Shown here piece by piece: positions 35,445-44,974 of a stretch of DNA of 64,000 nucleotides; the stretch's first letter is position 1, and the number at the start of each line of letters is the position of its first letter. The notes under the pieces were generated by a model. The model was not told the DNA's origin, searched no databases, and saw only the letters and a list, made by a program, of their open reading frames with translations. The translations under genes were made by a program, and so were the position numbers. Origin of the DNA: JABCPE02 sp963516675 (GTDB lineage Bacteria > Bacteroidota > Bacteroidia > Flavobacteriales > Weeksellaceae); assembly GCA_963516675.1 (NCBI GenBank), contig CAUQBH010000001.1, positions 62,001 through 126,000 of the forward strand, written 5' to 3'.

Positions 35445-36041
35445 ATGAAAAAATTATTCGGTTTTATATTCGTTTTTATTTCTTATTTTTTCTTTGCACA
35501 AGAAGCAGAGAAAAAGGACTCGGTGCGGGTAGAAAACGAAATAGTCACAGATATAGAACTACTCCATAATAAGAAAACTTCTTACTCTGGACTCAGCCCT
35601 ACCAAAGCTGGCTGGCGGTCTGCCATCATCCCTGGCTGGGGACAGTATTACAATCGCAAATACTGGAAAATCCCTATTGTCTGGGGAGCGATAGGAACAG
35701 GAGTAGGTTTCATCATTTGGAACCAAAAACAATACAAAAGATACAAAAACGCTTTTGAAGCGGAATTAAACGGCGAACCACACGAGTTTTCTGGAATTAC
35801 AGGACTAGATTTAAAGACTGCCCTTGGAAACACCCAAGATTCCAGAAGAAGATACCGCGACTATGCCATCGCTATCACTGCGGGGATATATCTGCTAAAC
35901 ATCATAGATGCAGTAGTAGATGCCCACCTTGATGAAGGGCGTAAAGACCCAGATTTAGCGATTTCTCCTACCATTCTGCACGATTATACAGACCCAATAC
36001 ATACAGCAAAGGCAGGTCTTGCCCTAAGATATAAATTTTAA
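35445..36041 (+). CDS. DUF5683 membrane protein
   Basis: 198 aa with a signal peptide (KKLFGFIFVFISYFFFAQ). The DUF5683 core is ALR-type: KAGWRSAIIPGWGQYYNRKY, then a hydrophobic WGAIGTGVGFIIW, RRRYRDYAIAITAGIYLLNI and the DAVVDAHLDEG motif. Function unknown. The order parA-parB-DUF5683-dapB-lepB is frequent in flavobacteria. Gaps of 5 and 4 bp suggest one operon from parB to dapB. Confidence 0.85.
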   Translation: MKKLFGFIFVFISYFFFAQEAEKKDSVRVENEIVTDIELLHNKKTSYSGLSPTKAGWRSAIIPGWGQYYNRKYWKIPIVWGAIGTGVGFIIWNQKQYKRYKNAFEAELNGEPHEFSGITGLDLKTALGNTQDSRRRYRDYAIAITAGIYLLNIIDAVVDAHLDEGRKDPDLAISPTILHDYTDPIHTAKAGLALRYKF

Positions 36042-36045
36042 ACCA

Positions 36046-36747
36046 ATGAAAATAGCATTAGTAGGATACGGAAAAATGGGGCAGATTATTGATAAAATAG
36101 CCCAAACAAGAGGACACGAGATAGTGGCTCGGCTCAATGAATCTCCCACTTTGGAAAACCTAAATAACCCTGATGTAGTGATAGAGTTCTCTAGCCCAGA
36201 ATCTGCATTTGGAAATATCAAATTCTGCCTTGAACAGGGCATTCCCGTAGTATGCGGAACTACAGGATGGCTTGAGAAAAAACCTGAAATAGAAAAAATC
36301 TGCATAGAAAATAACTCTGCATTTTTGTATGGGTCTAATTTTAGTCTGGGAGTGAATTTATTCTTCGCTTTGAATGAAAAATTGGCTCAACTGATGAAAC
36401 CTTTTAACGATGACTATCACTGCCAATTAGAAGAAATTCACCACATCCACAAGCTGGACAAACCAAGCGGAACAGCAATTTCTCTTGCACAGGACATTAT
36501 CGCCAATTCTAATTTTGAAAAATGGAAATTAGATGATACCTTGGGTAAAGAACTGGGCATCAGAGCTGTAAGAGAGGAGGAAGTCCCTGGAACTCACATC
36601 GTGACTTATCGTTCTGAAGTGGATGAAATTGAGATAAAACACACCGCTTTCAACCGAAATGGCTTTGCATTAGGCGCTGTAATCGCCTCTGAATGGATTA
36701 TCGGAAGAAAAGGAAACTTTACCGTAAAAGAAGTTTTAGGATTATAA
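36046..36747 (+). CDS. dapB: 4-hydroxy-tetrahydrodipicolinate reductase
   Basis: NAD(P)H-dependent step of the diaminopimelate/lysine pathway. 233 aa. N-terminal IALVGYGKMGQIIDKIA, the active-site region CQLEEIHHIHKLDKPSGTAI with the His/Lys pair, and FALGAVIASEWIIGRKGNFT at the end. Slightly short, as is usual for Bacteroidota. Closed by a terminator. Confidence 0.95.
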   Translation: MKIALVGYGKMGQIIDKIAQTRGHEIVARLNESPTLENLNNPDVVIEFSSPESAFGNIKFCLEQGIPVVCGTTGWLEKKPEIEKICIENNSAFLYGSNFSLGVNLFFALNEKLAQLMKPFNDDYHCQLEEIHHIHKLDKPSGTAISLAQDIIANSNFEKWKLDDTLGKELGIRAVREEEVPGTHIVTYRSEVDEIEIKHTAFNRNGFALGAVIASEWIIGRKGNFTVKEVLGL

Positions 36748-36754
36748 GAATAAG

Positions 36755-36780
36755 AAAAGGCAAATATTTAGCCTTTTTTT
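36755..36780 (+). terminator. Terminator after dapB
   Basis: AAAAGGC (36755-36761), 9-nt loop, GCCTTTT (36771-36777) and a T tract; a TATATTTG promoter element (36781-36788) begins immediately after it. Confidence 0.7.
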
Positions 36781-36788
36781 TATATTTG
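36781..36788 (+). promoter_or_regulatory. -7 element (TATATTTG) upstream of the acidic protein gene
   Basis: Perfect TAnnTTTG match 16 bp before the ATG at 36805; no matching TTG because the terminator occupies the -33 region. Confidence 0.45.
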
Positions 36789-36804
36789 CACTAAATAGAA
36801 AATT

Positions 36805-37326
36805 ATGATAGAACAAATCAGAACTTTTTTATCAGACAATCCCATTGAAAATATTGAAACTTTTTTTGATAATGAAAATATTTTTTGGGTAGACTGGAGA
36901 GAATATGATGAAGATATCGTGAGCTATGTCAATGATGAGCTGAGCGAAGCAGACCAAATAGAATGGAAAACCATCCCTTCTGAAAAGGAAGGCGCACTAG
37001 ATACCGTTATCCTAAAAAATGATGAAAAAGAAGCAGTTATCCCTTATGCTGAGGATGCATGGGATAGAGATACGACACTAAAATCTATCGGAAAATTCAT
37101 CGATGATAAATACAAACTCTGCTGGTTCAAACCTTCTTTGGGTGGCGATACACTTAGTTTCGTGGTTATAGGAAATGAAGACTGGGAAAAGCTGGCGGCT
37201 GAATTTGGAGAGGAAAAACTAAAATTTTACTTCTCGCCTGTGACCGAAGAAAACGCAATGTTCAACCTATCAATGGACCAAGTCTTCTCACTTATAGAAT
37301 CAAGAGAGAAAAACAATCCTAACTAA
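36805..37326 (+). CDS. Acidic cytoplasmic protein of unknown function
   Basis: 173 aa, strongly acidic, no signal peptide or membrane span. Segments such as IFWVDWREYDEDIVSYVNDE and KPSLGGDTLSFVVIGNEDWE suggest a compact alpha/beta fold. I do not recognise the family. 18 bp before lepB and probably co-transcribed with it. Confidence 0.65.
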   Translation: MIEQIRTFLSDNPIENIETFFDNENIFWVDWREYDEDIVSYVNDELSEADQIEWKTIPSEKEGALDTVILKNDEKEAVIPYAEDAWDRDTTLKSIGKFIDDKYKLCWFKPSLGGDTLSFVVIGNEDWEKLAAEFGEEKLKFYFSPVTEENAMFNLSMDQVFSLIESREKNNPN

Positions 37327-37344
37327 ATCTACAAAATATTCAAA

Positions 37345-39000
37345 ATGGAATACTTACTAACTTATTCACTATACATTCTCATTCTCAGTGTATTATTGGG
37401 AATTTCCACTTGGAAATTATTTAAGAAAATGGGATACAATCCGCTGTTTGCATTTGTTCCGTTTTATAACTATTTCATCATTCTTAAAGAAACCAAAAGA
37501 CCAAAATGGTGGGTGATTCTGACCTATTTTCCTATCGTGGGAACAGTGATGATTTCTGTTTTTCATTTATTTCTAATGGAAAGATTTGGAAAGACCAGTT
37601 TTGGACAAAAATTTTTGACAATCGCGCTGCCTTTTGTTTATTTGGCTGTTGTCAATTACTCCTCCTCTACTGAGCTTGTAGATGAAGAAGACATTGATGA
37701 AGAGGAAATAAAAAAGGATTCTTTCTGGGGTTCTATTACTTATGCTACTGTTTTTGCTACGGTAATACATACTTTCTCTTTCCAGCCTTTTGGTATTCCA
37801 ACAGGGTCTATGGAGAGAACGCTTTTAGTGGGAGATTTTCTCTTTGTTAATAAACTAAAATATGGGCTTAGGCTACCTATGAGACCTTTGGCAGTGCCAT
37901 TTTTACAATCTACCCTATTTGACAGAGCTAAAGATGGCAATCCTAAAAACGACCCAAAATCCTATGTAGAAAGCATAAAATTACCATATTTCCGTCTTCC
38001 TGCATTTAGTGATGTTGAGAGAAATGACATCGTGGTGTTCAACTATCCTGGTGACAGCGTTCATACATCCATTGACAGAAAAGACCCATATGTAAAACGA
38101 GCTGTGGCCGTGGCTGGAGATGTTTTAGAAATAAAAGCTGGGAAACTCTTCATAAACGGAAAGCCAGAACAAAAAATGGGCGATGCTGAAATCCAACAAT
38201 CTTACACTGTCAATGCAAAAACCCAACTGGACATTCCTCATCTATACCAAAATGTAGGTTTCCTTCCCGTGAGAGAATATCAGACATCTGATGGTTTTTC
38301 ATACTCTTTCAGCGGACTTACACCTACTTTGGCTGAAGAAATCAAGGAAATCCCTGGCGTAACCTCTGTAGAGCCTTCCATTGAACCAAAGGGAGTTCAG
38401 GATATTTCTATGCATCTTAACCTGAAAAAATCCCAAGAGGAACAGCGAATCATCTATACTGACAAAGTAGATATTTCCAATACCATTTTCCCAATGAACA
38501 AAGACTGGAATAAGGACTGGTATGGACCTATCAAAATCCCTAAAAAAGGCGACATCATAGACATCAACCTCGAAACGATACCGATGTACAGCAAACTGAT
38601 AAGAGAATACGAAAACAATATCTTAGAAGTAAAAGGAAATCAAATTTTCATCAATAAAGTAGCTGCTGACAAATACGAAGTCAAACAAAACTACTATTTC
38701 ATGATGGGAGATAATAGAGATGCTTCATTGGATTCCAGATATTTTGGATTTGTTCCAGAAACCCACATCATGGGCTCGCCTATGTTCACTTGGCTGAGTT
38801 TAGAAGGTTCTTTCACAGACAACAACTCTTCTTACCAAGCCAATGGCTGGCGTATACGCTGGGATAGAATGTTCAAAGCAACAAACACTGGCGAAGCCAA
38901 CAAAACCTCTTACTGGTGGGTAGCAGCCATACTGATGGGCATTTTCTTCGGATGGGACTACATCATGAAGTTTGTTAAGAGAAAGAAAAATGAAGAATAA
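37345..39000 (+). CDS. lepB: Signal peptidase I (large Bacteroidota form)
   Basis: Cleaves signal peptides at the outer face of the inner membrane. 551 aa, much longer than the E. coli enzyme (about 324), as is usual in flavobacteria. Several N-terminal spans lead to FQPFGIPTGSMERTLLVGDF with catalytic Ser155. DPYVKRAVAVAGDVLEI carries the general-base Lys. A 130-residue insertion (about 270-420) precedes the C-terminal YFMMGDNRDASLDSRYFGFV. A final span is followed by Lys/Arg. Confidence 0.93.
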   Translation: MEYLLTYSLYILILSVLLGISTWKLFKKMGYNPLFAFVPFYNYFIILKETKRPKWWVILTYFPIVGTVMISVFHLFLMERFGKTSFGQKFLTIALPFVYLAVVNYSSSTELVDEEDIDEEEIKKDSFWGSITYATVFATVIHTFSFQPFGIPTGSMERTLLVGDFLFVNKLKYGLRLPMRPLAVPFLQSTLFDRAKDGNPKNDPKSYVESIKLPYFRLPAFSDVERNDIVVFNYPGDSVHTSIDRKDPYVKRAVAVAGDVLEIKAGKLFINGKPEQKMGDAEIQQSYTVNAKTQLDIPHLYQNVGFLPVREYQTSDGFSYSFSGLTPTLAEEIKEIPGVTSVEPSIEPKGVQDISMHLNLKKSQEEQRIIYTDKVDISNTIFPMNKDWNKDWYGPIKIPKKGDIIDINLETIPMYSKLIREYENNILEVKGNQIFINKVAADKYEVKQNYYFMMGDNRDASLDSRYFGFVPETHIMGSPMFTWLSLEGSFTDNNSSYQANGWRIRWDRMFKATNTGEANKTSYWWVAAILMGIFFGWDYIMKFVKRKKNEE

Positions 39001-39045
39001 AAACTGGGCTGTAAGCGTATGCTTATAGCCTTTTAATATTGAGAT

Positions 39046-40314
39046 ATGACACCACTTGCAGAAAAAATGCGTCCCAAAAGCCTTGATGAAGTCATCGGGC
39101 AGGAACACCTAACGGGAACCAACGGCACTATCCGAAAAATGCTGGAAAATGACACGCTCAATTCGCTCATTTTCTGGGGGCCGCCTGGAACAGGGAAAAC
39201 TACCCTAGCAGAAATCATCGCAGAGCAGTCAGGACGAAAATTTTTCAAACTCAATGCCATAAGCTCTGGGGTTAAAGATGTCCGCGAAATCATAGAAGAA
39301 ACCAAAAAACAAAATCTATTCAGCGGAAAAAGCCCTATTCTTTTCATTGATGAAATTCATCGGTTCAATAAAACCCAGCAGGACAGCCTACTCCACGCTG
39401 TAGAAAAAGGCTGGGTAGTCCTCATCGGTGCTACTACAGAAAACCCTAGTTTTGAGGTCGTTGCGGCGCTGCTTTCACGCTGCCAAGTCTATACTCTGAA
39501 ATCTCTTTCTTACGAAAAATTGGAAGAATTGCTAAAATCAGCGTTAAATCAATATAATTCTGAATTTCAGTCTAATTTTAAAATCAAAGAAAGCGAAGCC
39601 TTTATACAATATTCTGGCGGAGACGCCCGAAAACTCATTAACGGACTGGAAATCGTTCTCAATCAGTTTTTAAAAGACAAAAACAAAGAAATTACCAGCG
39701 AAGAAATTCTCTCTGTTTTACAAGAAAATATGGTTCTCTATGACAAGAATGGAGAACAGCACTATGATATCATTTCAGCATTTATAAAGTCCATCCGTGG
39801 TTCAGACCCAAACGCTGCGGTCTACTGGCTCGCGAGAATGCTGGCAGGAGGAGAAGACATCAAATTCATCGCCCGCAGAATGCTCATTTCTGCTTCAGAG
39901 GATATAGGTCTTGCCAATCCTAACGCCCTCACAGTGGCTTCTCAGTGCTTTCAGGCTGTGAATGTCATCGGCAATCCTGAAGCCAGAATTATCCTGAGTG
40001 AATGCGCTGTATATTTGGCTGTTTCGCCGAAAAGTAATTCTTCTTATTTAGCTATAAATGAGGCTTTGTCCTTTGTAAAGAAAACAGGAAATCTGCCTGT
40101 GCCTCTGCACCTGCGCAATGCACCTACCAAACTGATGAAGGACATGAACTACGGCAAAAACTACCAATACGCGCATGATTACAAAGAAGGTTTCGTAGAG
40201 CAGGAATTCTTACCAGAGGAAATAAGTGGAACCAAATTTTACGAGCCAAAACAAAACGCCACAGAGCAAAAAATTTTGGAAGAATTAAAGAAAAAATGGA
40301 AAAAATATTACTAA
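39046..40314 (+). CDS. rarA: RarA/MgsA replication-associated recombination ATPase
   Basis: AAA+ clamp-loader-like protein acting at stalled forks. 422 aa. N-terminal MRPKSLDEVIGQEHL, Walker A FWGPPGTGKTTLAE (residues about 43-56), Walker B LFIDEIHRFNKTQQD, and the RarA-specific GSDPNAAVYWLARMLAGGED and ISASEDIGLANPNAL. Alone between lepB and gcvP. Confidence 0.95.
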   Translation: MTPLAEKMRPKSLDEVIGQEHLTGTNGTIRKMLENDTLNSLIFWGPPGTGKTTLAEIIAEQSGRKFFKLNAISSGVKDVREIIEETKKQNLFSGKSPILFIDEIHRFNKTQQDSLLHAVEKGWVVLIGATTENPSFEVVAALLSRCQVYTLKSLSYEKLEELLKSALNQYNSEFQSNFKIKESEAFIQYSGGDARKLINGLEIVLNQFLKDKNKEITSEEILSVLQENMVLYDKNGEQHYDIISAFIKSIRGSDPNAAVYWLARMLAGGEDIKFIARRMLISASEDIGLANPNALTVASQCFQAVNVIGNPEARIILSECAVYLAVSPKSNSSYLAINEALSFVKKTGNLPVPLHLRNAPTKLMKDMNYGKNYQYAHDYKEGFVEQEFLPEEISGTKFYEPKQNATEQKILEELKKKWKKYY

Positions 40315-40426
40315 ACTCCACCTTTTTCATTTACATAAAATTCCAAACCAAAAACCTTTGTAAAAAACAAAAAATTGTATACCTTTACCACAAACTAAGT
40401 TTCAACCTTATACCCAATAATAACTT

Positions 40427-43282
40427 ATGAACACATCAGAATTTGTAAACAGACACATCAGTCTCAATGAAACGAACAAAAACGAAATGCTGAAAAAAGT
40501 AGGCGTTTCCAGCATTGATGAACTGATCTCTCAGACTATTCCACATTCTATCCGATTACAAAAAGATTTAAGCATTTCAGAACCTCTGTCTGAGTTTGAA
40601 ATGCTTTCTCATTCTAAAGAACTGGCTTCTGAAAATCAGCAGTTTGATTCTTACATTGGACTAGGATACCACCCTGCTATTCTTCCAGCTGTCATCCAGC
40701 GAAATATTTTGGAAAATCCTAGCTGGTATACGGCTTACACGCCTTACCAAGCGGAGATTTCACAGGGAAGATTAGAGGCGCTGCTGAACTATCAGACTAT
40801 GATAGTGAGCCTTACAGGTTTCCCATTAGCAAACGCTTCCCTTTTGGATGAAGGAACTGCAGCTGCCGAAGCTATGCATATGTTCTTCTCCAACAGAACA
40901 AAGGAACAAAAAAACGCAGGAGCAAATAAATTTTTCATTTCTGATGATGTTCTTCCACAAACAATCGCCGTGCTGAAAACCAGAGCGGAAGGACTGGGAA
41001 TAGAAATTACTGTAGGAAAACATAATGGAAATTTAGATAATTCTTATTTCGGAGCTTTACTTCAATATCCTACTAAAATAGGCGTTATAGAGGATTACAC
41101 AGAAATTATAAAATCTCTGAAAGAACAAAATATTCAAGTCGTTTTAGCGTGTGATTTATTGGCTTTAGTTATGCTAAAATCTCCTGCACAGCTCGGTGCT
41201 GACTGTGCTGTCGGGACTTCCCAGAGATTCGGTATTCCTATGGGATACGGTGGGCCGCACGCCGCTTTCTACGCTTGTAAAGACGAATACAAAAGAGAAA
41301 TCCCTGGTCGTATCATAGGAGTTTCACAGGACATGTACGGAAAGAGAGCGCTCAGAATGGCTTTGCAGACCAGAGAGCAACACATCAAGCGTGAAAAAGC
41401 GACTTCCAACATCTGTACAGCGCAGGTTCTTCTAGCGGTGATGGCAGGAATGTATGCTGTCTATCACGGAGAAGCAGGACTTAAACACATTGCAGGGCAG
41501 ATACATTTTAAAGCTAATGCTTTGCGAGATGCTTTAGCTGAACTGGGCTACGAGGTTGAAAACAATCCAAGTTTTGACACGGTAAGATTTAAACTTAGCG
41601 AAGACAAAAAACAGTCTTTAAAAACATTGATGGAAAACCACAAAATCAACCTAAATTATTTCGAAAATGGTTTTGTGAGCGTTGCTATCAATGAAGCTAC
41701 TACAAATAAAAAACTCCAAAAATTAGCAGATGCTTTTGCTGAATTTGTTGGTAAAAATGCAGTTAAGATTAATTTAAAAGAGCAAATCACCCTTCCTAGC
41801 AGCCTTCTAAGAACTGACAAAGTCCTAGTAGAAGAGGTTTTCCATAAATACCACACAGAGACAGAACTGATGCGATACATCAAAAAACTGGAGAGAAAAG
41901 ACATTTCTCTTACGCATTCTATGATTTCGCTTGGTTCTTGTACGATGAAGCTAAATGCTGCTACAGAAATGCTTCCTCTGTCTTGGCCTGAATGGGGAAA
42001 TATCCACCCTTTCGTGCCGATGGAACAGGCAAAAGGCTACCAAAAACTAATCAAAGAATTAGAAAAAGATTTGGCCGAAATCACAGGTTTTGCAGGAACT
42101 TCCCTACAGCCTAACTCTGGTGCACAGGGCGAATACGCAGGACTAATGGTAATCCGCGAATACCTAAAACACAAAGGCGAAGGGCACAGAGACATCGTGC
42201 TTATTCCGCAGTCTGCACATGGTACGAATCCCGCTTCGGCTATCGTAGCAGGGCTAAAAGTAGTTGTGGTAAAAAATCTAGAAAACGGACAGATTGATTT
42301 TGATGATTTAAAAGCAAAAGTAGAACAGCACAATGAAAATCTGGCGGCATTCATGATTACATATCCGTCCACTTATGGTTTCTTTGACAATAATGTTACA
42401 GATATTATCAATCTAATCCATGCCAACGGCGGACAGGTGTACATGGATGGCGCTAATATGAACGCTCAGGTTGGCTTTACCAGCCCAGGGCATATCGGTG
42501 CGGATGTATGCCACCTAAACTTACACAAAACCTTTGCTATTCCTCATGGCGGCGGCGGACCTGGTGTAGGGTCTATCTGTGTAGCGAAACATTTGGTTCC
42601 GTTCTTACCTTCAAATCCAAACGTTAAAATCGGTTCAGAGCATTCTATCGATGCTATTTCTTCTGCTCCATATGGTTCTGCCCTTGTAGTGAATATTTCC
42701 TACGCTTACATCAAAATGCTGGGGACCCAAGGACTAAAAAAAGCTACAGAATATGCTATTCTAAATGCAAATTACCTAAAAGATGTGCTAAAAGAGCATT
42801 ATTCTATCTTGTATAGCAATGAAAATGAAAGAGTTGCGCATGAATGCATCGTAGATTTCCGACCATTCAAAACTTATGGAATAGAAGTGGGTGATATTGC
42901 AAAAAGACTGATGGACTACGGATTCCACGCTCCTACGGTGTCTTTCCCTGTGGCAGGAACTCTCATGATAGAACCTACTGAATCCGAAAGCAAAGAGGAA
43001 CTTGATAGATTTGCCGAAGCTTTGATAAACATCAAATATGAAATTGATGAAATAGCAAACGGCAAAGCTGACAAGGAAAATAATGTCTTGAAAAATGCAC
43101 CTCATACAGAACAACTGGTAATCGCTGATGCATGGGACAAACCATACAGCCGAGAAAAAGCAGCATATCCTCTGGAATGGATAAGAGAAAACAAGTTCTT
43201 CGCTACAGTTTCTCGTGTAGATGATGCCTATGGAGACAGAAATCTAATCTGTACTTGTGCTCCTACTGAGTCTTATGCATAG
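40427..43282 (+). CDS. gcvP: Glycine dehydrogenase (decarboxylating), P protein
   Basis: PLP enzyme of the glycine cleavage system that decarboxylates glycine onto the H protein. 951 aa, the single-chain form. N-terminal FVNRHISLNETNKNEMLKKV, glycine-rich LTGFPLANASLLDEGTAAAE, and the PLP-lysine region LNLHKTFAIPHGGGGPGVGS (residue about 700). The C-terminus includes APTVSFPVAGTLMIEPTESE. gcvT is 8 kb upstream on the same strand. Confidence 0.97.
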   Translation: MNTSEFVNRHISLNETNKNEMLKKVGVSSIDELISQTIPHSIRLQKDLSISEPLSEFEMLSHSKELASENQQFDSYIGLGYHPAILPAVIQRNILENPSWYTAYTPYQAEISQGRLEALLNYQTMIVSLTGFPLANASLLDEGTAAAEAMHMFFSNRTKEQKNAGANKFFISDDVLPQTIAVLKTRAEGLGIEITVGKHNGNLDNSYFGALLQYPTKIGVIEDYTEIIKSLKEQNIQVVLACDLLALVMLKSPAQLGADCAVGTSQRFGIPMGYGGPHAAFYACKDEYKREIPGRIIGVSQDMYGKRALRMALQTREQHIKREKATSNICTAQVLLAVMAGMYAVYHGEAGLKHIAGQIHFKANALRDALAELGYEVENNPSFDTVRFKLSEDKKQSLKTLMENHKINLNYFENGFVSVAINEATTNKKLQKLADAFAEFVGKNAVKINLKEQITLPSSLLRTDKVLVEEVFHKYHTETELMRYIKKLERKDISLTHSMISLGSCTMKLNAATEMLPLSWPEWGNIHPFVPMEQAKGYQKLIKELEKDLAEITGFAGTSLQPNSGAQGEYAGLMVIREYLKHKGEGHRDIVLIPQSAHGTNPASAIVAGLKVVVVKNLENGQIDFDDLKAKVEQHNENLAAFMITYPSTYGFFDNNVTDIINLIHANGGQVYMDGANMNAQVGFTSPGHIGADVCHLNLHKTFAIPHGGGGPGVGSICVAKHLVPFLPSNPNVKIGSEHSIDAISSAPYGSALVVNISYAYIKMLGTQGLKKATEYAILNANYLKDVLKEHYSILYSNENERVAHECIVDFRPFKTYGIEVGDIAKRLMDYGFHAPTVSFPVAGTLMIEPTESESKEELDRFAEALINIKYEIDEIANGKADKENNVLKNAPHTEQLVIADAWDKPYSREKAAYPLEWIRENKFFATVSRVDDAYGDRNLICTCAPTESYA

Positions 43283-43363
43283 AAAAAAACTGTTAATGAT
43301 ATTATTATCCTCTATTGGTATAATTTTTGAGAATTATTAAAAACAAAAAATTTAATTTTTAAA

Positions 43364-43780
43364 ATGAAAAAGTTTTTATCAAAAAGAAGTATTTTAGTGG
43401 GTGCGCTTGCATTAGTTTTGGGTTTTATCGTTTCTTCCTGTTCTAGGGATAAAGATGACGATGCCATATACACGGCTAAACTGCAGGTCCAATATCAAGG
43501 TAATAATTCTATTAACGGCTCTGTAACCTATAGAGATGCCAATGGAAACAAGAGAAAAATATATCTGAGAAGAGAAATGTCAGAAAGTATTTCTTTTGAA
43601 GTAAATAAAGGATTCAAATCTTTTGTAGAAGTAAAAGCTACTGACATTTATGGTAATCTATTTGTAAAATGGACAGTAACTAAAACATACACAGGAGCTA
43701 GAGTTCAGAACTGGAGTACAAGTTTCACTTCTTACACAGGACAAAACTTTACGGATTCTTACAAAGAGACTGTAAAATAG
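43364..43780 (+). CDS. Small lipoprotein of unknown function
   Basis: 138 aa. The signal peptide ends in a lipobox (IVSSCSRDKDDD, Cys27). The Asp-rich stretch after the Cys resembles lipoproteins sorted to the cell surface in Bacteroidota. The mature part is a small beta-rich domain (YTAKLQVQYQGNNSINGSVT). No family recognised. Between gcvP and oxyR. Confidence 0.65.
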   Translation: MKKFLSKRSILVGALALVLGFIVSSCSRDKDDDAIYTAKLQVQYQGNNSINGSVTYRDANGNKRKIYLRREMSESISFEVNKGFKSFVEVKATDIYGNLFVKWTVTKTYTGARVQNWSTSFTSYTGQNFTDSYKETVK

Positions 43781-43810
43781 TTCTATACAAAAGTTTGTAA
43801 ATTTGCTTTA

Positions 43811-43841
43811 TTGAAAATAAGTTTTATATAAAATATTTTTG
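43811..43841 (+). promoter_or_regulatory. Candidate oxyR promoter (TTG-N20-TATTTTTG)
   Basis: TTG at 43811-43813, 20 bp, TATTTTTG at 43834-43841. The oxyR ATG is only 5 bp further, so the transcript would be nearly leaderless. A second -7 match, TAAATTTG at 43798-43805, has no partner. Confidence 0.4.
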
Positions 43842-43846
43842 AAATT

Positions 43847-44791
43847 ATGAACATCCAGCAGTTAGAATACCTTATCGCCGTTGATAAATACAAGCATTTC
43901 GGGAAAGCGGCTTTGGCTTGTCATGTCACACAGCCTACACTCAGCGCGATGATTCAGAAATTAGAAGATGAACTAAGTCTGAAAATCTTTGACAGAACCA
44001 CCCATCCCATCCGCACCACTGATGCAGGAGATGAGATAATTTCTTCTGCTAAAGCGGTGTTAGAAAGCATTACAGAACTAAAAAATAAAGCTCATTCGCT
44101 CAATAATGTATTAGCTGGGAAAATCAATCTTGGGATTATTCCTACGGTTTCTGGGTTTCTTATTCCAAACGAAATTTTTGATTTTCTAAATCAAAACCAA
44201 AAAATAGAAATGAACATCCACGAAATGAATACCGAAAACATCATAAAATCGCTAAAATCTGGCGAAATAGATGCTGGTATCATTTCTACTCCATATCATG
44301 AGACAGAAGAATTTTTCAGTGATTTTCTTTTTAATGAAGAACTGCTGATTTATTCCTCTTATGAAAATAAAGATGAATATTTTATAGGTTCTGAGGATTT
44401 TAATTCAGATAAATTTTGGCTTTTGGAAGAAGGAAACTGCTTAAGAAAACAAATGGAAACCATTTGTCATCTAAGAGAAAACTCACTGAAACCCAAAAAC
44501 TTGGAATTTTCCGCATCCAGCATCAGCACTCTTATAAAAATGGTGGACAAGACAGGAGGCATCACTGTGCTCCCAGAACTTGCCACGCAGCAGCTCTCGG
44601 AAGAACAGAAAAAAAAAGTTTTTCATTTTAAAAAACCTTTTCCTTCCAGAGAAATCAGCCTCATTTACTACAAACCAACTTATAAACAAAAGATGCTCAA
44701 TGAATTTGGTTCTTTCATAAAAGATGCTTTATCAAAACATCTTAATTACAATAAAAATCCAAAGGATTTCTCTATTATCGCTCCTCAATAA
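43847..44791 (+). CDS. oxyR: OxyR-type LysR-family peroxide sensor
   Basis: Transcription regulator switched by peroxide through a disulfide. 314 aa. The N-terminal LysR helix-turn-helix reads FGKAALACHVTQPTLSAMIQ (residues 18-37). The effector domain carries EEGNCLRKQMETICHLRENS with Cys198 and Cys207 nine residues apart, the OxyR redox pair. The domain ends ISLIYYKPTYKQKM. Peroxide targets are not adjacent; metK is the next gene. Confidence 0.92.
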   Translation: MNIQQLEYLIAVDKYKHFGKAALACHVTQPTLSAMIQKLEDELSLKIFDRTTHPIRTTDAGDEIISSAKAVLESITELKNKAHSLNNVLAGKINLGIIPTVSGFLIPNEIFDFLNQNQKIEMNIHEMNTENIIKSLKSGEIDAGIISTPYHETEEFFSDFLFNEELLIYSSYENKDEYFIGSEDFNSDKFWLLEEGNCLRKQMETICHLRENSLKPKNLEFSASSISTLIKMVDKTGGITVLPELATQQLSEEQKKKVFHFKKPFPSREISLIYYKPTYKQKMLNEFGSFIKDALSKHLNYNKNPKDFSIIAPQ

Positions 44792-44797
44792 AGTTTA

Positions 44798-44830
44798 ATT
44801 TTGAAGTTTATTTTTTTTTATGTAAATTTG
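44798..44830 (+). promoter_or_regulatory. metK promoter (TTTTG-N20-TAAATTTG)
   Basis: TTTTG at 44798-44802, exactly 20 bp, TAAATTTG at 44823-44830. Transcription would start near 44836, just before the riboswitch-like element. Confidence 0.65.
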
Positions 44831-44844
44831 CTTTTTAAAATTAA

Positions 44845-44895
44845 GAGGAAAAATTTGTGCTGATTGCAACCTCAATAAAAAATGCTAAAACAGAA
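44845..44895 (+). ncRNA. SAM-II-like riboswitch in the metK leader
   Basis: A GAGG/CCTC stem (44845-44848 and 44869-44872) encloses AATTTG and GATTGCAA. It is followed by ATAAAAAATGCTAAAACAG. The segments ATTTG, ATTGCAA and TGCTAAA occur in the order and spacing of the SAM-II (metA motif) pseudoknot. Short loop-to-tail pairings (GCA with TGC, CTG with CAG) are possible. Position just after a metK promoter agrees with SAM feedback. Recognised by eye from the motif, not by a covariance model. Confidence 0.65.
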
Positions 44896-44974
44896 ATTCT
44901 CTTTTTAGTTTCTTTATTTTGGTTTCACAGTTTATATAAATTTTAGAATCTATAACCCAAAAATAAAGAAATTT

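Noticed and set aside
44845..44974. SAM-I riboswitch upstream of metK
   Set aside because: The CTTATCAAGAG and GAAACCCGGCAACC blocks of SAM-I are absent; the motif fits SAM-II better.
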